Notes under the pieces: model-generated | The model's database searches: none | What the model saw: only the letters and a program-made list of their open reading frames with translations | Told to the model about the DNA's origin: nothing | In this document: positions 11,600 to 21,540 of the stretch, in pieces | How positions within the stretch are numbered: the stretch's first letter is position 1 | Layout of the letters: the number at the start of each line of letters is the position of its first letter | Source: Gracilaria domingensis | Taxonomy: Eukaryota; Rhodophyta; Florideophyceae; Gracilariales; Gracilariaceae | Direction: 5' to 3' | Assembly (NCBI GenBank): GCA_022539475.1 | Contig: VCMS01000049.1 | Location: 1-64,000 of the forward strand | Length of the DNA: 64,000 nt | Made by a program: the position numbers and the translations under genes

Positions 11600-13100
11600 A
11601 TGAACAGACGTGATCTTTTAAATGAACTGAATTGCTTCAAAGAAAAGGTTAAGACGCTACAAGAGGACTTGATGGTTCGGGGTATTCTAGTGAAGGTCGC
11701 CCAAGAGCAGAGTACGGCTTTGAAAAAGAGGCTTGAAGAGAAGGATCTAGTCATTGAAGGGCTAAAGGGGGCACTGAAACAGGAGGGAGATAGGAGTACA
11801 CGTGCTGGTGAACCTGGGCAGACAGGTCGAAAGAAGCATAAAATTGAGGTGTGCGACGAATTTCGAGGGGTTGCTCGATCAGTGTATCACAACATGCTGA
11901 CATTGGCAAGGAGAGAAACAAGTGAGCTATGGCTCGAAGGTGAGTCGCTCACGCGAAATTGTGGTAACCGTGCCGAGAAGTGGAAGACGCAACTGAGAGT
12001 GGGGAAGGGCTTATTGAGCCGGAGGAAGGTGGTTCATACATGGTTCCTAAAAACCCCGTGGAGCTCTTGGGCATTTTTGGCATGTTCACACCGTCGGTAG
12101 AGAGGGGCCAGATGCTTTGCTGAAGAAAATGGTTGAAAGCGAGTTGAAGGAGTTGAGCTGGGAAGGTATTAGAAAAGCATCTCTTACCGACAGGTGTATA
12201 CTGGAACTTTGTGCAGATATGTGCCTTAGGCAGAGAATGCCGCAGACCATGAGTGACGTCGTGGGCGTTCAGAAGAGATATAAGAGGGATAAACTATTTC
12301 TGCTCCTGGGGTACGATCTGATTTGGAGAAGAACAAAGCTGGTAGAAGAGAATGCTGACGAACTCACAATGCAGTTGAAGGAAGCGCAGAAGAACATACT
12401 GCGTCTTGACGAAAATGGTGTACCGAACACTTCATGGTGGAGAAAAGCCCCATTTGTTCGTCTAAAGTACTCCAATGCGGACAATGTCGAGGATTTGCCG
12501 ACGGAAGATCAAGACTTGTTCTTCCGAAACCGTGTCGGGGTACAAGTACTGAAGGAGTTTATTGGGAATGATGTGGAAGACAAGGATACGGGCACCTTTT
12601 TAGATGGCACAATACTGTTGCTCGCACGTTTGGACGCTTGGGTGTTGACGGTTGTGAGCCTTCTAAGTACGGATGTGTCAAGGGGTGGCCAGAGACAGAA
12701 ACTGTTTACAAAGAAGTTTGCCCAACTGCTACCTCTGTGTTTAAAGAATGTTCTGGGGGATGTTAGGCAACGTGTCTTGAGGACCAATTCCAGCGAGTTT
12801 CATAATTTTGGAACGACAACGGAAGATTGGACTAAGGTTCTTGGTAATGACATGAGAGAGGCTACATTTGGATATCGAATGCCGTCGAACGGAAGACTTT
12901 ACCTCACTGTGAAAGAACAATTTTTTATTGACAGTGTGAGCCGAAGATTGGGGTCTATTAGCGATTGTTTCGTTGGTGAATGCGCGGAAGGGGATATGGA
13001 GTTCAAGGAACTGGACATGAACGATTTCGGAAGTAGCACAGGATCACAAGAAAAGGCACCACAAGGTGAACATGTAGAGGATGGAGCCCTTAATGTTTAA
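11600..13100 (+). pseudogene. Accessory protein of the two-gene DNA transposon
   Basis: The reading starts at ATG 11600 with a coiled coil (residues about 5-65, heptads of Leu and charged residues). It is open to about 12040, changes frame twice between about 12040 and 12117, then runs open for 327 codons to a TAA at 13098-13100. The sense resumes directly after each shift, so indels are the simplest cause. The second part is mixed-charge with an acidic C-terminus. I do not recognise a domain. Its stop overlaps the stop of the convergent transposase gene. CACTA-type elements often carry a second gene for a DNA-binding partner of the transposase, and that is the best guess here. Confidence 0.6.
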
Positions 13101-16100
13101 GGCTGTAAAAGATCAACGTGCTCAGTTGGTCCTTCATCTGAATCATGATAGAATCGATTGATGTAGAATCGTTGTTGAAACCATTGAAGTGGAGGACAAA
13201 AAGGTGGAGCAGAGTAGTTTGATCGAGCAACATGGACAGTTCCCTGTAGTGCAGAAGCCGGAACCATCCCGTACCAAGGAGTTAACGGTACGATAGTCTC
13301 CGCTTTGGAATGACGAGGGAACGGAAGAGTGTGGTTCTTTTCATCGTTTGTAGCCCACCGTAAAGATATGCATTTCAATATGTGGTCGATGTTTGTTGCG
13401 GGGGGTAAAACCTCGAAATACCGGACGAATGCCACCTCTGGTGCGGTAAGTGCAGAATCAAGGAGAGATATTCGAATCAGAGCGACTACCTGGGCGACCC
13501 AAGTCTCTGAATCTTCTCCGATTACCAATACAGTGGAAAACTTTGGCTTTCTACGGGGACCAAATGCTGGAGAAGCGAAGACACGTTGAATGATGGGGTA
13601 TTTGGGTCGTCCCAGCTTAAGTGCCTTAGAAGACGAATCGAAGTGTTCAAGAGTCGGAACGAAACCGCCTTTCACGAGGGCCGAATTCACCAGAGTTATC
13701 CTTGTCTTTTCTGGGAAGTATGTAATAGAGTGCTCATCCAGCATTTCTTTCACGAGACTGAGGAGAGGGGGAAGGGCCTGTTCACCAATTTGGTCAAGAA
13801 TCGACCTTGTGTCCGTACTTGAGAACATCTCTCTAACAGCAGTCCATGTTCTTGAACTGGACATACTTGAAACACAATGTTGAAGAGCTCGTAAAGTGAA
13901 AGAACTCCCTCTCATTGCAAACCGAGGAAGCTGTGTGGAAGTTCCTGGTAAACCTGGATTACGCTGGTAAGGAGTATTGCCATTCCATTGCTTTCTAACA
14001 TGTCCGTGCTCAATGGAGCGAATAGTCTCCTCCACAGCCGTTGCTGTTCTTCTGGACGTCTTTTTGTAGTTTCTCTTAAATAGCAGGTGTGCATGTTCGT
14101 ATATGCCTGCGTCGTAGTACTTGATACTTCCCAGACGGCGAATATCGTCCACGAGATGATCGAGAGGATGAAACTTCAGAGTTCCTAGTCTGGAGGGATG
14201 AAAATCCGCCAGAGTCTTTGTTGCGGAACGCTTGAAGGCTTCAATCTCCGAACAAAGACACAGGAGAGAGCTTTCAGTCCAATACGGGTCACGATTGTAT
14301 CTGAATAAGGTCGAAAGCAAGTCCGAGTACTGAGAGAAAACGGATTTGATTGGGGCAACGTCCTGTTCTCCACAGCATATGTCAAAGAATGCTCCTATGA
14401 AGGGGAAGACCATGTCAAGTGCTTTGTAGTTTTTGGCCTCCAGCATTCCACGGAGACCGTCTTTCGTGAAGATACCATTCAAAGATTTGCCTTTGTCCTG
14501 CGTGGAGAAATCGATATGTAAACCTTAGGCAAGAGAATCGCGTTCTATGGCAGCTAGAATTGCGTTTGCATGGTTGAGGAGTTGGGTGCGTATCGTTCGA
14601 AATGAACGCGATGCAGATGTTCCTATTGTGGTACACAGGGTGTCTGACTGCAGTCTCTCGATTGTGGCCGTTTTTATCAGCTTCGAGATGTCGAGATGCA
14701 AGTTGTGTAATGGTTCGAATGAGAAGAGACTGTATGGAGACGATCCCGGGATCATTCCAAGGCTTACGGAAGTTTCGAGGAACGAAGGAATGAGAGATAT
14801 GGAATTTGAACGCATCAGAGTATCCGCTTGAGATCTCCTCTCCCTCGCACGACGTGGACGTCCTTCCGCCTCGTCTTTTTGTGCATGTTGTAAAATAGCT
14901 GTGTATGTCTTTCGGATGCTTTTCGTGTGCTTTTGAGAACGTCCGTTGAATGAGGTGGGAATAGAAGTGCATAAAGATGAGCGAGGGGCTTTGCATCTAT
15001 GACACGGGCTTTCCGTTTTGGTCCCATGAAGAATGGACAGAATGTCCTTAGCCTCAGAAATATCCGCACAGTAACTTGCGAGCAGAGGATGGCACACTCG
15101 ACTTAGTTTGTCTTCGCCGATGAACTGAAAACCTTCCTGCGTGAGATTTAGAATGGGCTCCAGGACTTGACGAAGAGATTCTTGAAGGATTTGCATCCTG
15201 GACTCGCGTAGAGACTTGCTAGAAACGAATGGCATTGCGTCTGCTTCAGATGCGGAAACCTCGATCAGTGTGGTAGGGAAGTATGCCACTACTGTGAGGT
15301 CATCACGGATGCACTTACGGCGTAGCTCGTCTGAGAAGTTGAGAAATATGAGGTGAAGAGGATAGGCGGTAACCGATGTTTGCTTTAGAGTTGTTGAAGA
15401 CTTATCGGTGTATACCTGCAGAAGACCTACGAAAGATTCACTGTAACTTATTTCTTGGGAGTACCACACTATTCTACTATCCGAAGAGCCCATGACCATT
15501 TCCTTAAGTTTTGAGGTGGCGTCTCTTGCGAGAGAGCCGGACATGGGGTGAGATATTTTCGTGGAGTGGGTCTGAGGTATAGGGTGGAAGAATGTGTTTT
15601 CGTTGTTAGCCAACTGGAGCTGTTTCACAAGTGTCTGAGCGGGGTTTCTCGTGTGGAGGGTGGCGCTGAACTTACATCCTTCTGGCGAGACAGTTCTGCG
15701 ATTGAAACCGTCCTTTGAGGCGTATCGTTCGAAAATGGCGTTCTTCAGTTCTCCCAGGGAAACACTTTGATATCCGCCTGATATTCCTTAGATATGCTTT
15801 GGATATCCGAGTGATTTCTTGGATATCCATCTGATTTTCGAAGTTGGATATATGGTCGATGTACATAGGATACACGACAATGCTCACAATATCCATACCA
15901 ATGATATTCGTCTGATTTCTGGATGTCCCAATGATGTCCGAGCAATTCCAAGAGAATCAACTTTGGTTTTCGAAATCATTCTTCATATCTACTGTTATAT
16001 CTTTCAAAGTAGTTGATGCATGTCTCAAGGGCATCAAAAGAGTATCATTTCGTACATCATCTTTCATATCTACTGGATGTCACATGGATATCATGGATAT

Positions 16101-16807
16101 ACGTAAGATATCCAGATGATATCCAAAAGACATACGGATTTCAAATCTACGGGGTATCATTCGAGCATCTGTATACTTCTCTGGGTCTGTACAGCGCTTG
16201 AAACTTGTTATGGTCTCGTTGAATCGCTTTTGCGAGAATCGCGGGTCCCAAAGTAGCCCAATTAGCTCTTCTGCCTCACGATGACTAAGGTTGGAAGCTA
16301 CTGAAGCCAGCCAAACCGTGAGATAATCCATATGCAAATCACCGAGGGCCTCCTCAGAAGGCACTGGGCGGGAACTGCTTCCGTGTTCTCGCTCTAATGA
16401 CGCGGGACCCGGGGAAGGAGAAACACAATGCAAAGTGTCCGGAATGGGAGGGGCGCACGGAGTAGTGTCAACGATGTCCTCGGACACCGGAGGCTCGGGA
16501 AGGCCACAAGAGGCAGTGACCGTTTCGGAAGATGCGGGCGCGGGCGCGGAAAGCTTGATACGCTTGCTTCTCCGAATGGGCCGCCTATTGTCGTCTTCCA
16601 GCGCTGCTTTCGACGAAACGGGCAATGGTTGACATGCTGTTGAAGAGATAAGACTCCTCGGCGAGTAACGAAGGGGCACCCACGCTTCTTATGTGTACAG
16701 TAGTAGACCATGGGAAGAAGAAATGAACGAGAAACGACGACAAAGACTGCAAGAGAAGGTCGTCTGAAGGGAGAAGGAGGTCGAGCGACAGTCAATATCG
16801 ACGTCAT
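13097..16807 (-). pseudogene. Plavaka/CACTA-like transposase
   Basis: Read leftward. The N-terminus (about 16715-16620) carries a C2HC-type zinc finger (CTHKKRGC ... HVNHC), then a frameshift and a low-complexity Ser/Pro region to about 16150. Sense resumes near 15740. From there to 13097 one frame is open, except for a single TAA at 14525-14527. Typical segments are SLFSFEPLHNLHLDISKL (about 14740), KDGLRGMLEAKNYKALDMVFP (about 14470-14400) and HPLDHLVDDIRRLGS.KYYDAG..EHAH near 14150. These match the pattern of Plavaka and related CACTA transposases. I did not pin down the DDE residues. A family C repeat (about 15765-16150) splits the gene. The protein would cut and join element ends in the nucleus. 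Confidence 0.75.
15765..16150. repeat. Family C-like repeat inside the transposase gene
   Basis: A stretch built from many GATATCC-like motifs (GATATCCGCC, GATATCCGAG, GATATCCATC, GATGTCC and others) in both orientations. It resembles the family C copies at 41640 and 57779 in motif content. It separates the zinc-finger part from the main body of the transposase. Exact ends were not found. It could be a separate family of similar composition. Confidence 0.5.
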
Positions 16808-17043
16808 GCTCAGAACGGAGAATATATTTTGAGTTTAAATCACGTGCTTTCGTTCAAAAAGGAACGTAGGTACACGTCGACCTCAACACAAGGGTGTACT
16901 TCTCGTATTATCTACCACTGGTTATAAACCTGTGGTTTCGCAACGTTGTACGCTGTACACCTGTCCAATCTCGCACAGAAAAATAAATCTCTTCCCTCCG
17001 CCGCCGTTGCCGCGCCTCCGGCGTCCGACCTACCGTTACCGTC
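16808..17043. other. Probable terminal region of the Plavaka-like element
   Basis: Non-coding. GGTACACG, GTGTAC and TGTACACC-type motifs recur at about 16870-16970, as in the subterminal repeats of CACTA-type elements. I could not locate a terminal inverted repeat or target duplication. Confidence 0.35.
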
Positions 17044-17118
17044 GTGACCCGTGCAATCCACCTCCTCGCGTTCTACTCCGACCGAGTAGAAAGCGAGGAT
17101 GTGGATGGCACGGATCAC
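17044..17118. repeat. 75-bp near-perfect palindrome
   Basis: Starts GTGACCCGTGCAATCCAC and ends GTGGATGGCACGGATCAC, with its centre near 17081 in a short unpaired core. The arms pair over more than 30 bases with about four mismatches. Both strands therefore encode similar short peptides, which explains the paired ORFs here. It would form a long hairpin in single-stranded DNA or RNA. Confidence 0.88.
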
Positions 17119-17389
17119 GAACGGCGCTTCGTCGTACCTTTCTCCGACCTCGCACTTGCTACGAAGTACAGGGCGGGGAAGAGAATGAGGTACGCTTCAT
17201 GTCCGCCTAAATGGACGCCTTCATAAAGCGGACATCATCCGTATCTCACGGATGTATTCCGTGCAGTCTTTTCGTACGTGCTTCCATATCCTTCTACGTA
17301 TCTTTGTTCTACACTAACCAATCCTCACCACGTCTCTTCGCGCTCTGCGACATGTAAACGGCAGGAAATAAGCTGTGGGTTACTTTGGC

Positions 17390-18262
17390 GAGTTACTAGG
17401 TCCCTCGAATTTTCTAGCGCGACGTTTCTGTTTTGCTTTATCAATGGTACGTTCCATCGCATTTCAAATGTATCCAACGGAGCATTGACTAACTTATGGA
17501 TATTTTCTGCTTACATATACAGGTAAATGACTTTTGATGCGGACGTTGCTCACGATTTGCAGGTACAGGATGTTAGGGGGAACTGCGGTATGTTTGCTGC
17601 ATGGGCATTTTTGGTGTCGTTGCTTGTGAGTTCTCGCTTCAAGACCATTCGCGTTTTACGATGATGGTGGGCTGGTAATCTAACCGATCCCTTTCCTTCT
17701 TCTTCTTCCTTTTGCGAGTTACTAGGTCCCTCGAATTTTCTAGCCCAACGTTTCTGTTTTGCTTTATCAATTGTACGTTCCATCGCATTTCAAATGTATC
17801 CAACGGAGCATTGACTACCTTATGGATACTTTCTGCTTGCGTATACAGGTAAACGACCAATTTCATTTTGTCTCTCAAGATCGATGTCTGACTGTTCGGG
17901 ATAGGCGATTCTGGTGCTTGGTTGTGACATAGGCTGCTCTTTTGTTTATCGCATCTTGCGGTATGTTTGCTGCATGGGCATTCTTGGTGTCCTTGCTTGT
18001 GAGTTCTCGCTTCGACACCTTTCGCGCTATACGATGATGGTCGGCTGGTAATCTAACCGATCCCTTTCCTGCTTCTTCTTCCTTTTGCGAGTTACTAGGT
18101 CCCTCGACTTCTCTAGCGCAACGTTTCTGTTTTGTTTTATCAATGGTACGTTCCATCGCATTTCAAATGTATCCAACGGATCATTGACTAACTTATGGAT
18201 ACTTTCTGCTTGCGTATACAGGTAAATGACTTTTGATGCGGACGTAGGTCACGAGTTGCAGG
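17390..18262. repeat. Three-copy tandem repeat with 326- and 373-bp periods
   Basis: GAGTTACTAGGTCCCTCG starts at 17390, 17716 and 18089, each time followed by about 170 bp of close similarity. The spacer with GGTATGTTTGCTGCATGGGC is present twice (about 17589 and 17961). No convincing ORF; the minus-strand ORFs in the copies are repeats of one another. Confidence 0.88.
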
Positions 18263-18267
18263 TGCAG

Positions 18268-18319
18268 GTTCCTCAAGTAGGGAACCATGCATCTGGGCAT
18301 GGTTCCCTACATGAGGAAC
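18268..18319. repeat. Hairpin 1 of three
   Basis: Inverted repeat with 23-base arms (GTTCCTCAAGTAGGGAACC... and its complement), one mismatch and a 6-base loop. Confidence 0.9.
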
Positions 18320-18320
18320 G

Positions 18321-18353
18321 GAGAGGATGAGGCGCTTCGCGCCTCATCCTCTC
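18321..18353. repeat. Hairpin 2 of three
   Basis: Perfect 15-bp stem (GAGAGGATGAGGCGC and its complement) around a TTC loop. Confidence 0.93.
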
Positions 18354-18387
18354 GGAGTGCGTATTTGTTCTACCGATACCGCACTTT

Positions 18388-18433
18388 GGTGCAGGTGCCC
18401 TCTGCGGCATCTGCCGCAGATTGCGCCTACACC
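18388..18433. repeat. Hairpin 3 of three
   Basis: Perfect inner 8-bp stem (TCTGCGGC/GCCGCAGA at 18401-18420, loop ATCT), extended by 13-base outer arms with four mismatches. Confidence 0.82.
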
Positions 18434-18550
18434 CGCTTCATCATGGGGAAATGGTACATGTAATATAGCGAAGTAGTGGTTAGCAAAAGCGGTCGATAGA
18501 AGAATAGATACGAATAAAACGGTGTGATTTCATAATGGGCATCATCTGTA

Positions 18551-18867
18551 CTAGCACCAGTATTCCATGCGTTGCAGGGTATCATTCCGAACAAGGTATC
18601 GTGTAATGTGCACCTTAATGGAAACTGAACCTAGACTTCGCGAAATACCGTTCAGGTAGCCCTCGACTAAAGAACTAGCACGAGTGGAAAACCCACCAGT
18701 ATTTACTGCACAGCGATTCTGGACGACCCAAGCAATTATCTCCAAATTTTGAAATAATTGATCTCGATATTTTTTCAAAAAATTCACTGGACGACCTTTG
18801 CCACTTTCTGGACGACCCTCGCCAAAAACTAGCATCTGCAAGAGACAGACGAGCATGCCACTAGGTA
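18551..18867 (-). other. Open frame of unknown origin beside element E copy A
   Basis: The first codons of this minus frame (MKLLKAV) still match element E copy B (54359 leftward); after that the two copies no longer match. The remainder has two near-identical short stretches, CTGGACGACC.TTGCCACTTT-like, around 18790-18820. Probably foreign sequence joined at the deletion edge of copy A. No domain recognised. Confidence 0.35.
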
Positions 18868-18901
18868 AAACTGCTTTCAACAGTTTCAACCGCGGGTGCC
18901 C

Positions 18902-20120
18902 TCACTCGTAGAGTCCCTCTTCTGCTTTCTGCAGCACTGGCTGTAGAATTTCCGGGACTGTATCGACGAAAGAATCGGTGTCGTCACCCCGCTTCTCAAC
19001 ATTAGGAGCTATATCAGAGTCCATGTCGATGCTGATTGATATTTGATGAGCTTTGAGGAAGCTCCTGACCCTTTTTTCTCGGAGCTTACGCAGATGATTG
19101 ATGACGAATGTTTCGTCTTCGCGCACTTTGCTTACTTTCGCCTTCTTCTGAGACCTGGATTTGTTTTCGCTCTTCATCTTCTTTCGTAGACGGCTTCTTC
19201 TGTTGCTCTTTCTAAACCCCGCACCACCTGGCTCCACTGAGACCCCGTCGCTTCCCACTCCCTGAACGTCTTCCTCCGTATCCCTCGCCTTAAACCGTTT
19301 AGAACGCGACGCCCGAGTATTTGGTTTAGCGACTTGGGGCGCAGGTGTCGTTGTCTTTCTACCTCCCGCCAGAGTACACGGCCCCACAGTAGAAGTGAAA
19401 TATACCCCGACGGACTTTCTCAGCTTTTCATGAGCATAAAAAACCCTTTTCGATATCTTCCATTCCCAAAGCTTCTTTTCGCTGCAGTTCCCATGCGTGC
19501 TGCCTGCGTTACAAGATATTCACGAATTCTGAGTTTCTCAAACCTAGTGACTTCAACTTGCATCTCGTACATTTCCTTCAGAGAGGTTCTCTCTTTCCAA
19601 ATGCTTCAGCAATCGAGGACTTAGCCACCTTCAAGTCCATCTCCGCAAAGCCCGATAGATGCCTGATATGGTACTGGCCTATGGTTTCGCATCCACTTAA
19701 TGCACCCGCTATAGTGGTACTCGTCATGCTGTTCAAGGCTTTCTTCTCCTCCTCAACCATCACCGTTATAAAGGGTAGAGTGCAATGAACCTCATTGGCG
19801 ACTTTCATAAGTCGGACGTGCTTAAGTCCATCGTTCAAAGCATTACCGAGGCTCAGAATCTTCCTCGTGTTCATCTTTTGTCCATTCTTTCTTCTCCATA
19901 AAAAAAAATTAAGTCCCCAACAAAGTTTCCTTATTTTCGGATCCTCCCGGATTCTGTGCTTCCTCACTACTCTTCTTGCTCCTTCTTTTGTCTTTTTGGC
20001 ACTTCGAAGATGCGGCGCCATGATGTTCCGAGTTTTCCACGGCTTTTGGGACCGTCTCATCTGCCCGTTTCTAATCCTCCTCGCTCCACTATATAGCGTG
20101 CTTGAATTTAGCTTCTTCAA
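18902..20120 (-). pseudogene. Left-arm gene of element E copy A: ParB-like C-terminal part and basic linker
   Basis: Two pieces. Piece one (20120-19578) joins an N-terminal HLRSAKKTKE-type start directly to the end of the ParB-like module (ILSLGNALNDGLKHV..., then GQYHIRHLSGFAEM). The domain core present in copy B is missing, which marks an internal deletion of about 1.1 kb. Piece two (19387-18902) is a Lys/Arg-rich, probably nuclear segment ending with the conserved ETFVINHLRKL and FLKAHQIS motifs. A further deletion separates the pieces, and frames differ. Nothing here is expected to be active. Confidence 0.65.
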
Positions 20121-20409
20121 GCCACTGTAAAGGTTGAATGAAGAACAATTGCGTAATCATGTAATGCTCTGATCACGGAAGCAAAAGGCGCACCCGCTCA
20201 GTTTTAAAATGGGATACGCTTCTCTATCGGTCGGACTGTCGCACCTGTTCGTATCAAAGTTTGTAGTGTAGATTTCGGAAATGCTCGCGTGAACATTTGC
20301 GTCACTTTCAAATAGTCCAAAAGGCTGGTAGAGATGGTTTGGAAGGCTTAGATGCATAGCCGACACCATTATCAACCATCACGGTTCCTTTCTGGTATCC
20401 CCCTTGGCG

Positions 20410-20547
20410 TGGTCAGATGCCACGTGTTCGGACCCCGGGCTGGATCGCGATCAACCGAGTTCATAGCCTAGATCATGGCCATAGCCTCGGCTTTGAACTC
20501 CGCTGAGCGCGATTCAGAGCGCGGTTTGAACACGTCGCATCTGACCA
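20410..20547. repeat. Central palindrome of element E copy A, 138 bp
   Basis: The outer 11 bases pair exactly (TGGTCAGATGC and its complement), and similarity between the arms continues imperfectly to a centre near 20478. The outer arms match those of the 56-bp palindrome in copy B. It lies between the divergent left and right arms. Confidence 0.82.
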
Positions 20548-21003
20548 CCCCAGGATGGTAACTAGAGGTGATTCTATACAAGTCTACTTACTACAGCCGC
20601 TCTCGCAAAGCTTTTCAAACCCTGTTTACGACTACCAACAGCTTAAATACGATTTTAGGATAACGGTTCGTCACCACCGTTTTCTACGCTTTCTAGAGTT
20701 CCCTCAACGAGTTTCACCTGCCACCGCCTATTCCGCTTTCGCGAGTTCTTGCGAGAGTTACATTGCGTCTGTCAGAAATGTGCCCCCCGTGAGCAGTGCG
20801 ATGTCGTCTACTACATCTTCCAGGCATCTACGGAGTCTAGCACAGGTGAGAAGAATGTTATGGTGACGCGGTTCCTACGTTTGTTCAGCCTACTTCTCGA
20901 GCGGAGAGACCCGTTTACGGCGTCTAGAGGAGACATTGATTCCCCTCCTGGGGTTGGGATCACGGCTGTCGTTGAGTACGCTGTTCCAAACCTTACCAGT
21001 CTG

Positions 21004-21249
21004 CCCAGCGAAAAATCGTGCAATTGAATTGAATCAGATAATCGACTGATTTTCAATCGTGCGCGGTATTTTCTTCAGTAAACCATGACCAAAGTCATTA
21101 TGTTCTCATTGGCTCAAAATGCAATAAAGACATGACGAATTAATTTTCTTTCAAAAAAGTAAGCTAACGAAGATGCCTTGAACTCTAAAAATGGTTTCTT
21201 CGCATGCTGAGAAACAATTGAAATTCAGTGACAGAAAGTTTTACCTGGG
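21004..21249 (-). mobile_element. Family A short element, copy 1
   Basis: Begins CCCAGCGAAAA and ends TTTTACCTGGG. The flanks CTG and ATT align to the uninterrupted sequence of copy B at 58250, so the insertion point is certain even though the duplicate has diverged. Confidence 0.85.
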
Positions 21250-21282
21250 ATTGATTGTGCACGGCATTGCCTCACCGACGTA

Positions 21283-21540
21283 CCCAGGTAGAATTTTCCG
21301 TCATTGAATATTCATTTACTTTTCTATATCTCTAAGCAAATTTTTATAGATGTTCCAGGTATTTTCAATGGATGAATAGTTTTAAGAAAATTGCTTTCAG
21401 TAGAATCTCAGTAGATTTTGATGCAAAGAGGACAATGAGGACATAATGACGCACGACTTTTCTTAATGAAAATTTACCGAACAAGAAATGAAAATCCTAT
21501 GATTTTCGAATTAAGTTTGATTGCACGAGTTTTCACCATG
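21283..21540 (+). mobile_element. Family A short element, copy 2
   Basis: Begins CCCAGGTAGAATTTTCCG; the end is altered to CATGG. Flanked by GTA on both sides (21280-21282 and 21541-21543), a 3-bp target duplication. It lies 33 bp from copy 1, in opposite orientation. Confidence 0.85.

Noticed and set aside
16912-17226. Paired ORFs on both strands with similar peptides
   Set aside because: Explained fully by the 75-bp palindrome at 17044-17118.
17550-18156. Repeated minus-strand ORFs beginning MERTIDK
   Set aside because: They are the same non-coding tandem repeat unit read twice; not evidence for a gene.
17390-18433. CRISPR-like array
   Set aside because: The repeat units exceed 300 bp with no spacers, and the organism is a eukaryote.
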